NCBI GenBank assembly: GCA_963832725.1
Contig: CAWHVG010000002.1
Coordinates: forward strand, 124,001 to 188,000
Source of the DNA: JAEZBP01 sp963832725
GTDB lineage: Bacteria > Myxococcota_A > Polyangia > Polyangiales > Sandaracinaceae
Length of the DNA: 64,000 nucleotides
Direction of reading: 5' to 3'
Below, piece after piece: positions 1 to 9,133 of the stretch; the first letter of the stretch is position 1; each line of letters starts with the position of its first letter. The position numbers and the translations under genes are program-made. The notes under the pieces are model-generated. The model was not told where the DNA came from, made no database searches, and worked only from the letters and a program-made list of their open reading frames with translations.

Positions 1-80
1 GTCCGCCAAGGGGCCGAGAGGGCGCGGCGGCCGACCCGCTCTGCCAGGTCGACGTAGACGAGGGTGAGGGCGTTCGCCAT
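1..80 (-). CDS. 5' end of an unidentified gene, cut by the window edge
   Basis: Reading leftwards from an ATG at 80-78, an open frame runs out of the window. It begins MANALTLVYVDLAERVGRR and ends at the window edge after about 26 residues. A GGAG lies roughly 12 nt upstream of the ATG, which is only a fair ribosome site. The frame is divergent from the VanW-domain gene that follows. The product cannot be recognised from so short a stretch, and the open frame could be chance in DNA this GC-rich. Confidence 0.3.
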   Translation of the reverse strand, partial: MANALTLVYVDLAERVGRRALSAPWR

Positions 81-312
81 GGCCGCGCATTGTCTCCGAG
101 AACACCGCTTCGGCAAGCCGCGTTTCGCGCTCCGAGACGCCGGCCGGGAGCGTGCGAGTCGGGCTACCCGAGCGGGATTGGGGAGGCTGGAGACGGAGGC
201 GCCGCCATGGGAGCCGCTGCCGACCTCGCTCGGACATGCTCCGCGGTCTGCTCGCGTGCGTCCCGCGGACTTGGCGGCGAGGGCTGCGCCGCGTTACTTT
301 GGCTCGTTCGCC

Positions 313-1679
313 GTGTGGACCGCCCGCGCCAGCTCCCCTGCTCGGGTGGCGGCGCCGGAAGGTGCGCCGCCGGAGGGGCTCCTGCGTCGGCTGGCGCGCG
401 CGATCGTGGCGATCGTGGCGATGAGCGCGCTCGGCTACGGCGCGTGGGCGCTCTCGCGTTTCGAGCAGCGCCCGCTCGAGCTGGAGGGCGTGCGCGTTCC
501 CGCCGGCGATCCCGAGCCCTTCGTCCGCGCGCTCGGCCGCGACTGGTACGACACCGAGGTCACCCTCGACGCGGGCTCACGGATGCTGCGCGCCACACGG
601 CGCTCGATGGGTGCTCGGCTCGACGTGGACGGAGCGGTGCGCGGCATCCGAGCCGCTCGCGGCGCGGCGCCGATTCTGGGAGCGCGTGTGGGCGATGGCC
701 AGCGGCGCCGACGGGCACTTTCGATTCCGGCGCTCCGTGCGCGAGGAGGACGCCCGCGCCTTCGCCGAGTCCCTCCGCCGCAGCGCCTCGATCGAGCCCG
801 AGGCCGTCCGCCGCGATGGAACCGGCGGCCGCGCGGGCCTGAGCGTCGACCGGCTCGGCGCGGCGAGCGCCATCACCGACGCGCTGCGATCCGACGCGCT
901 CTTCGTTCGCTTGCCGGTGCATCGCATCGAGGCGCCCCACCAGGTGATCCGCGACGCGCGCACCGCGCGCTTCACCGAGGTCGTGTCCGACTACGAGACC
1001 CGCTACGGCTCGGCGGGCGATCTCCTGGGGGCGCGCCAACAACATCGTGCTCGCCGCCCGCGCGCTCGACGGCCGCCTGCTCGAGCCGGGCGCGGAGCTC
1101 TCGTTCAACGAGTTGGTCGGTGAGCGCACCTTCGAGCGGGGGTTCTCGCCCGCCGTCGAGCTGACCGGCGGCGGCCGCCGCACCCAAGGCATCGGCGGCG
1201 GCATCTGCCAGGTCGCGGCCACGCTCCACGCGGCGGCGTTCTTCGCCGGCTTCGACATCCTCGAGCAGCATCCCCACACGCGCACCTCGAGCTACGTGCC
1301 CACCGGCCTCGACGCGGCGGTGAGCTGGCCGAACAAGGACATCCGCATCCGCAACACGCTGCCCTATCCGGTGCGGCTGCGGGTCACGGCCTACCGCGGG
1401 AAGCTGCGCGTGGCGCTGATGGGCGAGGCGCCGGCGCCGCGGGTCGAGTGGAGCACGCAGGTCCTCTCCTCGACCCCGCGCGGCACCCAGAGGGTCGTGC
1501 TCCACAACCTCCCCGTCGGGAGCTCCGACGTCCTCGACGAGGGCGAGGACGGAATGACGCTGGAGCGGACGCGGACGGTGTTCTGGCCGGACGGCGCCAT
1601 CACCCAGACCGACCGCCTCCGCTATCCGGTCGTCCACCGGCTGATCCACGTCGGCCCGGGCGGGGCGGGGTCGCCGTGA
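313..1679 (+). CDS. VanW-domain, membrane-anchored envelope protein (two frameshifts)
   Basis: The last ~200 residues are a clear VanW domain: PGAELSFNELVG, then GGGICQVAATLHAAAF, then YVPTGLDAAVSWPNKD. Family members are anchored envelope proteins of poorly defined role, some linked to vancomycin-resistance clusters. A hydrophobic helix encoded at about 400-455 (IVAIVAMSALGYGAWAL) fits an N-terminal anchor. The start is uncertain: GTG 313 or ATG 421 are both in frame. The coding frame shifts twice. At 672-676 GATTC stands where GATC would give PIWERVWAMASGADG. At 1027-1031 a run of five G stands where four would give LLGRANNIVLAARALDG. The stop overlaps the next gene's GTG (GTGA), so the two are probably translated together. 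Confidence 0.75.
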
Positions 1680-3560
1680 ACAACCCGCTGCAGGGCATGT
1701 TGGCGGCCACGCGTCGCGGCCTCGGCTCGCTGAAGGTCGTGATGGCCACCGGTCTGTACAAGACCGCGGCCGGCGTGGTCAGCGCGCGCCTCGTCAAGGA
1801 GAACGCCGAGGCGCTGCGCGGCTACCTCACGGTGCACCTCCGCAGCGCCAGGGCCGCGCAGCAAGCGCTGGCCGGCATCGAGGACGCGGTCGAGCACGGC
1901 ACCAGCGAGATGCTCGGTCGCGGGCCGAGCAAGCGCGCCGCGCTCTTCCTCGCCGCCAAGAACGCCATCGAGTACGACCGCCTCTTCGGCGAGTCCGCCA
2001 GCTCACCCGCCAGCGCCGCGCCCTGGGAGCCCGCGCCGCCGGGTCGGCCCGACGGGTGGGGCAGGGCGCTCGACGAGGTGCGCTTCGGGCTCGGTCCCGA
2101 CGAGGCCGAGCTGGTCGAGCTGCACCGCGCGCGCGACCTCAACGTCGACGAGATCGCCTACGTCCTCAGCCAGCCGAAGGAGGACATCGGCCGCAAGCTC
2201 GAGGCGGCCATCGCCTACGCCAAGCTGCTGGTCGAGGACGTCTTCGGCGACGACACCGAGAAGCAGCTCGACGCCATCTGCCGCGACGCCTTCGCGGTCC
2301 TGCCGCCGACGCCGGAGGACATCGCCGCCACCAGGAGCGAGGTCGTCCCGCTGGCGCCCGGGACCGTCATCGGCGAGCGCTACGAGATTGAGTCCAGGAT
2401 CGGCGGCGGCGAGTTCGCCTACGTCTACCGGGCGCGGGACGTGCGGGTGCCCGGCCACGTCGTCGCGCTCAAGCTCCTGCACCGCGTGGCCCGCACCCAG
2501 GCGGCGCGCGAAGGCGCGATGCGCGAGCTGAGCCTGATCGCCAGCGCGTTCCACCCCTCGCTCGTGCAGTTCAAGGACCACGGCTGGTTCGAAGACCGGC
2601 TCTGGTTCGTGATGCCCTTCTACGACGGCGAGATGCTGCTCACGCGGCTCGAGCGCGGGCCCTTGCCGCTCGACGAGGCGCTCGCGCACTTCGAGCGGCT
2701 GGCGCGCGGGCTGGCGGCGCTGCACGCGGCGGGCATCCGCCACCAGGACGTGAAGCCGGAGAACATCTTCCTGGTCCGGCTCTCGACCGGCGGCGACGCG
2801 GAGCGAACGGAGGTGTTCCCCATCCTCCTCGATTCTCGGCGTGGCGGCGCCCAACGGCGAGATGGCGCTGGCGGGCACGCCCATGTACTTCGCGCCCGAG
2901 ATCGCCGCGCGCATCTTCGACGAGGCGTGCGAGGTGCCGCTGACGGACAAGGCCGACGTCTTCGCGCTGGCGCTCTCGCTCCTGCACTCGATCGAGGAGC
3001 CGGATCTGAGCGAGCTCGACGGCGTCGAGGTCGACGCGTTCCTGAAGCGGCGCGCCGAGGCGTCGCCGAGCGGCCCGCGGGACAAGCGCCTGAAGCGTCT
3101 GCGCGAACCGTTTTCGCGCTGGCTGGCCCCGCACCCGAGCGAGCGGCCGACGGCGGGGCAGCTCGCCGACGAGATCGCCCAGCTCGGCGGGACCGGGCGG
3201 CGTACCGTGCAAGCGCCGGCCGGACTGCGCGGTGCCGTCGTGGGTTTGGCCATGACCGCGTTGGTGGTGGGGAGCGCGACGCTGGTCGACGCGCCCTCGC
3301 GTCCCATCCAGCTCATCCAATCCGAGGACGGCACCGTCGTCCATCCGACCCGGCCGCCGAACGAGAGCGAGCGCGAGGCGATCCTCCGCCACCGGCTCGA
3401 GCAGGAGCGCCTCCGCAGCCAGCAGCTCGAAGAAGAGCTCCAGCGCTTCCGGCAGCGCGAGCTCGGCGTCCAGCCGCCCGAGGGAGCGTCCTCCGAGCCC
3501 GTTGCCGAGCGTCCGAACGGCGAGGCCCCGTCCGCCCCGCCGGCGCCCGCGAGCGAGTGA
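1676..3560 (+). CDS. Ser/Thr protein kinase with N-terminal extension and C-terminal TM segment (frameshift)
   Basis: Starts at GTG 1676, overlapping the VanW stop by four bases. About 225 residues of helical, unrecognised sequence precede a Hanks-type kinase domain. The kinase shows a Gly-rich loop (GGGEFAYVYRARD, ~residue 241), the ATP lysine in VALKLL, and HQDVKPEN (~356), where the usual HRD arginine is Gln. One extra base at 2831-2835 (GATTC) breaks the metal-binding DFG position. Reading GATC gives DLGVAAPNGEMALAGTPMY, so the true motif would be DLG, a tolerated variant. After the kinase come GTPMYFAPE, a hydrophobic segment (AVVGLAMTALVVGSATLV) and a charged coiled tail. HQD plus DLG suggests weak or regulated activity. 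The kinase call itself is secure. Confidence 0.88.
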
Positions 3561-3621
3561 GCTCCCGGCCCGCGCGCCGCGGCCCTTCTATCTCGGCGGT
3601 GGGTGAGCGAAGCTCTCGCGC

Positions 3622-5670
3622 ATGGATTGATCGACGCTCACGCTCGCGCTCCTGCTCTCTCTCGCCGGCTGCGGCGGCAGCTCGCAGGTGGACGACGGCG
3701 GCGTCTCCCCCGGCCTCGACGCGGGGCGGCGTGCGGACGGCGGGCCCACGAGCGACGCGAGCCCGGGGGTGGACGGAGGCACGCCCGGGCACGACGCCGG
3801 CCCTCCGGTCGACGCCGGCCCCGACGTGGATCCGCTCGGCACGCTGAGCGCGGAGATCCACGTCGACCACATGGGCTGGCGGCCCGCCGATACGAAGGTC
3901 GCCGTCCTCCTCGGCCACGCGGGCGAGGCGGTCGAGGTCCGGAACGCACACGACGGAACGGTGGCCGGAACCTACACTGCCCCCGCGCTGGTCATGGACG
4001 AGGACTCGAGCGATCAGGTCGCGGTGATCGATTTTTCCGAGATCACGACTGCCGGCGACTATTACGTTTACCTGCCGGATACGTCGCTCCGATCTTACCG
4101 ATTCACCATCGGCGATAGGGCGTTCGATCTGGCGGGATTGGCCGCGGCGAAGAGCTACTACTTCCAGCGCTGCAACCACGACAAAGCGCTCCCCTACGCC
4201 GGCGACGCGCTCGGCGGTGCGGCCGGTCGCGGAGGGCAGTGGGTGGACGGCGCGTGCCACTCCAGTGATTCGGCGGCGCCGGCAGGCCCCGGATCGTCCG
4301 ACCACGGCGCGCTCGACCTGCACGGTGGCTGGCACGACGCCGGCGACTACCAGAAGACGCTGTGGGGCCGTGGCGTGCCCGAGCTGCTCTTCGCTTACGA
4401 GATCAACCCGGGCGTCTGGACCGACGGCCAGCTCGACCTCCCCGAGTCCGGCAACGGCATCCCCGATCTCCTGGATCAGATCGCGTGGGAGCTGGACTTC
4501 TACGTCCGCATGCAGCGCCCGGACGGCCACTTCATGACCAGCGTGAAGGGCCACGACGGGACGGTCACCTCGCCCCCGAGCGCCTCGGACGAGATGCGGG
4601 TCTACTTCGACTCCACGGCGCCCTCGGGGGGAGGGTGGTCCGGAGGCGGGACCACGTTGGCGGAGGCCAGCGGCAACGCCGTGCTCTCGCTCGCCCACGC
4701 GGCGATCGTGTTCCGCGGCGCCGATGACGCGGCGGCGAGCCGTTACGAGGCCGCGGCCCGCATGGGCTGGGACTGGCTGGACGCCCACGGCGGGGGCAGC
4801 GACTCGGAGCGACGCCTGCGCGGGGCGGCGGCGGCGGCCGTCGCCCGGATGGATCCGAGCATCGCGAGCGCGCGGAGCGTGGCCGACGCTTTCGCCTGGT
4901 CCACGTGGGACGGGCTGCGCGGCGGGGCGGCGACGCCGAGCGAGGGGGTCATCGCCGCCGGCGCGTGGCACTCGCTCGCCGATCCGATGGTGACGGCCGC
5001 CACGGCCAGCGCGATCCGCGACGCGGCGGCCGACGTGATCGTGGGCGGCGCGTTCGCCCAGGCCGGCCCCTACGGCGGGATGTTCGGTGGCCCCGGCAAC
5101 GGCTGGGACTGGAGCTGGGGCTCCAACCGCTCACAGAGCGAGTACGGCGCGAACCTGATGATGGCGGCGCACTTCGGTGTGCTCGGCGGGCACTCCGAGG
5201 CCGACGTGATGGAGCTCGCCGAGCGTCACCTCCACTTCATGCTCGGCCTCAACCCGCTCGACATGCTCTATCTGACCAACATGGCCGCATACGGTGGAGA
5301 GCATTCGTCGTTCCACATCTACCACAGCTGGTTCAGCTACACGGGCGGCGATGGCGATCACGGGAACACCACCTACGACGGGATCCCGAGCGGTGTCGAC
5401 GAGCCGCTCTATCCCTATTACCCGGACGACAGCTCGACCTCGACCTACGGACCGGCGCCAGGGATCGTGCCCGGCGGGCCGAACTTCTACTACAGCGGCG
5501 CGTACACCATCCCGAACCGCGATCGGCCCTCGTACGCGTACCGCGATTTCTCGGTCGGCTGCGATTGGGATGGCTCGCGCTGTCGCGCCGCGTCGTGGGA
5601 GATCACCGAGCCGAGCCAGGGCTACCAAGGGCCCTTCGTGCTCTTGGTGTCGTTCTTCATGAGCCGCTGA
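3622..5670 (+). CDS. Glycoside hydrolase family 9 (cellulase-type) lipoprotein, start codon region damaged
   Basis: A secreted beta-glucanase. A signal peptide with lipobox (STLTLALLLSLAGC) is followed by an Asp/Gly-rich linker. Next comes an Ig-like CelD N-terminal domain (IHVDHMGWRPADTKV to about SYRFTIGDRAF), then the GH9 alpha-barrel. GGWHDAGDYQK carries the paired catalytic aspartates, and SEYGANLMMAAHFGVLG and MLGLNPLDMLYLTN are typical GH9 blocks. The expected acid near the C terminus lies in WEITEPSQGYQG. The only upstream ATG in frame (3622) is followed at once by GAT TGA, an in-frame stop at 3628-3630. The signal peptide therefore has no usable start as written; a single substitution is likely. 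The gene stands alone and probably acts on plant or microbial glucans outside the cell. Confidence 0.82.
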
Positions 5671-5800
5671 GCTCCGCGGGGCCGGGTCCGGCGACGCGCC
5701 CTCCGTTGCCCGACGACCCCGACACTCGCCCGATCTCGCCCCGGGCCCCCCGCGTCCTGAGGTCGAACCGCATCGTCGTGGCCGACGCGCGGCGCTGAGG

Positions 5801-6095
5801 ATGGGCTTCGAGCGCACCGCGCCGGTCCGGCTGACCGACGAAGAGGTCGATACGCTCTCCGAGCGGCTGTCACCGGCCGGATTTCACGTTCGCGCACTCG
5901 GCCCGAGGCACATCGAGCTTCCGCTTCGAGGGCGCGGCTCCGCGCGAGCGTTGGCCCGGCGCCGAGGTCTACTGCGAGGACGCCATCCTCCTCGTGATGT
6001 ATGCCGGCACGCGCGATCAGCGCCGCGCGCTCGTCGTCGCGCTGGAGCGTGCTCTGGCCGCCGCGGGTCACCCGTGCTCGTTCGAGGAGGAGTGA
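5801..6095 (+). CDS. Small hypothetical protein (frameshift)
   Basis: I do not recognise this ~97-residue protein. From ATG 5801 it reads MGFERTAPVRLTDEEVDTL to ALGPRHIEL. At 5919-5920 the sequence has GAGCTTCC; dropping one T gives GAGCTCC and continues as RFEGAAPRERWPGAEVYCED to a stop at 6093. The joined protein is compact, mixed alpha/beta in character and ends in acidic residues. It lies between the GH9 gene and the thioesterase gene with the same orientation. No signal peptide or membrane segment is seen. The coherence of both halves across the shift is the main reason to call it a gene. Confidence 0.5.
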
Positions 6096-6161
6096 TGTCC
6101 TTTCGAGCGCCGCCGGACGATCGGCTTCGACGCCGCGTCTCGGCCCAGGCATGCTCCCGCC

Positions 6162-6542
6162 ATGCCCGATTTCATCGACGAGCCGGTCATCCGGACCGTG
6201 GCCATGCCGCGCGACACCAACCCGGCGGGGGACATCTTCGGCGGCTGGCTGATGTCGCAGATGGACCTCGCGGCGGGCATCATCGCGGCGCGTCGGGCGC
6301 GCGGGCGCTGCGCCACCGTGGCCATCGACGCGCTCAAGTTCGAGCGACCCGTGCACGTGGGTGACGAGGTCTCGCTCTACGGCCGCGTCGTCTCCACCGG
6401 CCACACCTCCATGCGCATCCACGTCGAGGCCTGGCGTCGCCCGCGCACCAACGAGCACCGCGAGCTGGTCACGCAGGCCGAGTTCGCGTTCGTCGCGCTC
6501 GACGAAGAGGGCAACAAGCGCCCGCTCCCAGCCGTGGAGTGA
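6162..6542 (+). CDS. yciA: Acyl-CoA thioesterase, YciA type (hotdog fold)
   Basis: A 126-residue single hotdog domain that hydrolyses acyl-CoA thioesters in the cytoplasm. The family blocks are visible in order: MPRDTNPAGDIFGGWLMSQM, where the Asn and Asp of TNPAGD and the Gly-Gly-Trp are typical of YciA, then AIDALKFERPVHVGDEV, then HIHV-like SMRIHVEAW. Length matches the family. ATG 6162 is chosen because the conserved N terminus follows within ten residues. It is the last rightward gene before the hairpin array, and the T6SS operon converges on it from the other side. Confidence 0.9.
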   Translation: MPDFIDEPVIRTVAMPRDTNPAGDIFGGWLMSQMDLAAGIIAARRARGRCATVAIDALKFERPVHVGDEVSLYGRVVSTGHTSMRIHVEAWRRPRTNEHRELVTQAEFAFVALDEEGNKRPLPAVE

Positions 6543-6700
6543 GCGGCGATCGCCGAGGCGAGGTCGTCGCGGGAGTCGCTGCAGTCACTGCGAAGGGGCT
6601 GAGATACCCCCAGGCCCACGGCACCGCGGTTGCAAAAGCTCCTCGGGACGGGGCGGACGCACCTCGTAAAGGCGAAAAAAGCCTCTCTCCGTCCTCCGAT

Positions 6701-7001
6701 ACGCGTTGCAGCGGCTGCAAAGTACGCTCGGCATATCCGGAGTACGCAGTACATCGGCTGCAAAGCCATCGGGGGGTGTCGCCAGATGGCTCTGCATCGG
6801 CTGCAAAGCGCTCTGGGGGTATCGCCCGATGGCTTTGCATCGGCTGCAAAGCGCTCTGGGGGTATCGCCCGATGGCTTTGCATCGGCTGCAAAGCGCTCT
6901 GGGGGTATCGCCCGATGGCTTTACATCGGCTGCAAGGCCATCCGGAGGTATCGCGGGAGCGTTTGCGTCGGCCGCGACACGTTTCGCGGCCGCGAGGGAG
7001 G
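6701..7001. repeat. Tandem array of seven 43-bp units, each with an inverted repeat
   Basis: The period is exactly 43 bp, with units starting at 6701, 6744, 6787, 6830, 6873, 6916 and 6959. The units at 6787, 6830 and 6873 are almost identical and the outer ones are progressively diverged. Each central unit contains GCTTTGCA-TCGGC-TGCAAAGC, a perfect 8-bp inverted repeat with a five-base loop, followed by GCTCTGGGGGTATCGCCC. The units abut without spacers, so this is a minisatellite-like array and not CRISPR. Because 43 is not a multiple of three, it is unlikely to encode a repeated peptide. A chain of hairpins in the 3' end of one or both convergent transcripts is the simplest reading. Confidence 0.85.
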
Positions 7002-7061
7002 CCTCTACGCGGATATCGTCGTGCGCCCGCGGGCCCTCGAGCAGCACAGGCACGGACTGGA

Positions 7062-7105
7062 CAGGCGCGGTCCCACAGCCCCTGCAGGCGCGGTCCCACA
7101 GCCCC
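7062..7105. repeat. 21-bp direct repeat, two copies
   Basis: The sequence beginning CAGGCGCGGTCCCACAGCCC occurs at 7062-7082 and again at 7085-7105, separated by two bases. It lies between the 43-bp array and the end of the T6SS operon. No function is evident. Confidence 0.7.
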
Positions 7106-7270
7106 GGGTTCCCGAGGTCGTCGCGACCAGCGCGCCCGCGACCACCAATGCGCGGCCCCAAGGCGTAACCCGCGATCGCCAGCCCGTGTCCGTCCCATGC
7201 GTCGAGACGCACGACGGCGCGACGCCCCACGAAAGGACGCCGCGCCGTTGTCGTTTGCGCTCGAGCGCGT

Positions 7271-9133
7271 CTACTTCTCGTCGTCGATGAGCCCCGCGTC
7301 GAAGCCGACGCTGGCGCTCTGGATGCCGCCGCTGTCTTCGTCGCCCTTGGCGTCGGCCGTCACCTCGGCCACGTTGCCCGCCGCCTTCTGGGCGGCTGCC
7401 ACCGGGCTCTCCTGCCCGGTCTCGCCCTCCGGCGCCGGCACGCTCCAGCCGAGCGGGAGGGGGAAGACGATTCTCGAAGGGAACGCCTGCGAGGTTCGGG
7501 TTCGCCGCCGCCCGCACCACCACGTGGGCCTCGCCGTCGATGTTGGTCGTCGCGGCGCGCACGTGGGCGGCCTCGTCCTGGCCGGGGAAGAGGAAGACGC
7601 TGGCCGCGCTCGTGTAGATCTCGTTGGCGACCTTGCTGTCGCAGCCCTCGGGGAGCTGCGCCTTCACCCAGCTCGCGAAGCGCACCACGCGGCCGGTCAG
7701 GATCTGCGCCGGCAAGGGCACGGCGTCCTTGGCGCCGCGCACCATCGGCGCCTTCACCAGCGTGAGCGTGTCCGAGTTGCGCGCGCTGCCCAGCCCGAGC
7801 ACGCCGTTCTTGGCCAGCGCCTCGCAGGGGCTGATGGCGTAGAACGCTTCGGTCGGCGCCGCCGTGTCGTTGTAGGCGCCGCGGTCGATGGTGTGGCTGG
7901 CCGGCGCGCGCAGCGAGCCGTTCTTGCCGAAGATGCGCGCGAACCCGCCGCTGGTCCGGTAGCTCTGCGCCACCATGCTGGCGATGCCCCACACGCCCGT
8001 GCCGAAGACGGTCCGCTTGGCGTCGCCCGCGCCCTCGGTGTGGAGCGCGACCCGGTTGGCCACCGCGCAGAGCCAGCGCGTCGACTCCTGCAAGCGCAGC
8101 TCGTCCCACGCGCCGGCCCACTCGGGCAGGTCCTCGTTGCGCGCGCGCTCCAGCGCCTCGAACGCGTCCGGGATCTCGTGCGGGTGCTCGGCGCCGAAGA
8201 CCGCCGGGCTGACCCCGACCACGACCGGCATCAGCTCCTGCTCGGCGAAGTCCGCCAGCTCGGCGAGCGCCGCCGTCGTGTCGTAGTCGTGCATCACGAA
8301 GATGCAGTCCGGCTCGTCCAAGTCGTCGGCGCGCTCGCGGGCCCCGAAATCCTCGAGCAGGTGCTCCGGCTCGGTCTCGAGGATCATCACGTGCATGGCC
8401 GCGTCCTTCGGGCACTGGGCCAGCATGAAGCGCAGACCCCGCCACGCGCTCTCCACCTGGCTGACGGCGTCCGAGCGGAGCACGTCGGCCGCCACGCCGT
8501 AGGCCGCCTGCTCGATCATGTCGCGGAGCTGCCGCGCCGCCGGCTTGGCCTTCGGACGCGACGACGAGGAGGCGCTGCGGACGAACATGTCGATCGCCGA
8601 CTTCGCGCTCTTCTCCTGGACGGCGCCCTTGTCGAAGATGGCGTCGACGTCGCCCGTCGCCGTGTTGCCGGTCGCAGTGTCGGCCTGACCTCCGGTCGGC
8701 GCCTCCTCCGGCGCCAGCAGCGCGTTCACGGCGTCGAGGAGCTTGCCCTGACCGATGATCGCCGCCACGTCCTCGACGCTCGGGTCCTTCAGCTTCGAGA
8801 CCTGATCGGCCTTGCCGAGGAGCTCGGTCAGCTCCGGGACGGCCGCCATCACGTTCTTGAGGCTCAGGTCCTTGAGCGAGCCGATCTTCAGCGTGACGCT
8901 GCGCGTGTCGGCGGCACCGATGCGGTCTGCGATGGTGGCTTCCACCTCGAGCCCGCGCTTCTCCAGCGCCTCGTTGAAGTCGGCGCGCGTGAGGGTCAGC
9001 GTCCTCCCGCGCGCGCCCAGTCCGAATCGTCCGGCGATCAGCCAGTGGACCTGTGCTGCGCCTCGATCTTGCTCTTCGGCCACGCCACGCTCCCGTCTTT
9101 CGTGAGTTCGAGCCGGGAGCGCGTGTCACGCAT
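7271..9133 (-). CDS. T6SS sheath-like protein, TssB/TssC fusion paralogue (two frameshifts)
   Basis: The front half resembles the small sheath subunit TssB: LIAGRFGLG, TRADFNEAL, IGSLKDLSLKNV and VPELTELLGK. The middle and back follow TssC: VESAWRGLRFMLAQCP, HLLEDFG, MPVVVGVSPAVFG and RTSGGFARIFGKNG. The usual TssC C-terminal block (KVRPHFKY-like) is missing, replaced by an acidic tail ending GLIDDEK. The start is ATG 9133, sharing one base with the upstream lipoprotein stop (TGATG). That frame reads MRDTRSRLELTKDGSVAWP and then loses one base near 9050 to reach QVHWLIAGRFG. A second shift at 7469-7473 (GATTC on the + strand) is repaired by GATC, giving PFEIVFPLPLGWSVPAPEG. With both repaired it is 620 residues. 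A complete tssB and tssC pair lies at 29632-31639, so this is a second, divergent sheath-like protein. Confidence 0.75.

Larger units (their letters stand above)
6543..7270. other. Gene-free stretch between convergent operons, filled by repeats
   Basis: No convincing gene lies in these 728 bases, although frames stay open on both strands because of the GC content and the repeats. It holds the 43-bp array (6701-7001) and a 21-bp direct repeat (7062-7105). It sits downstream of the rightward thioesterase gene and of the leftward T6SS operon, so both transcripts run into it. No hairpin with a T-run was seen. Confidence 0.6.

Noticed and set aside
6701..7001. CRISPR-like array
   Set aside because: Units abut with no spacers, the period is fixed at 43 bp, and no cas gene is in the window. 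It is a tandem repeat.
7455..7475. Explaining the sheath-like frameshift by the run of five G at 7459-7463
   Set aside because: Shortening the run also restores the frame, but correcting GATTC to GATC gives the better sequence (PFEIVFPLPLGW instead of PFENRLPLPLGW) and matches eight other sites.
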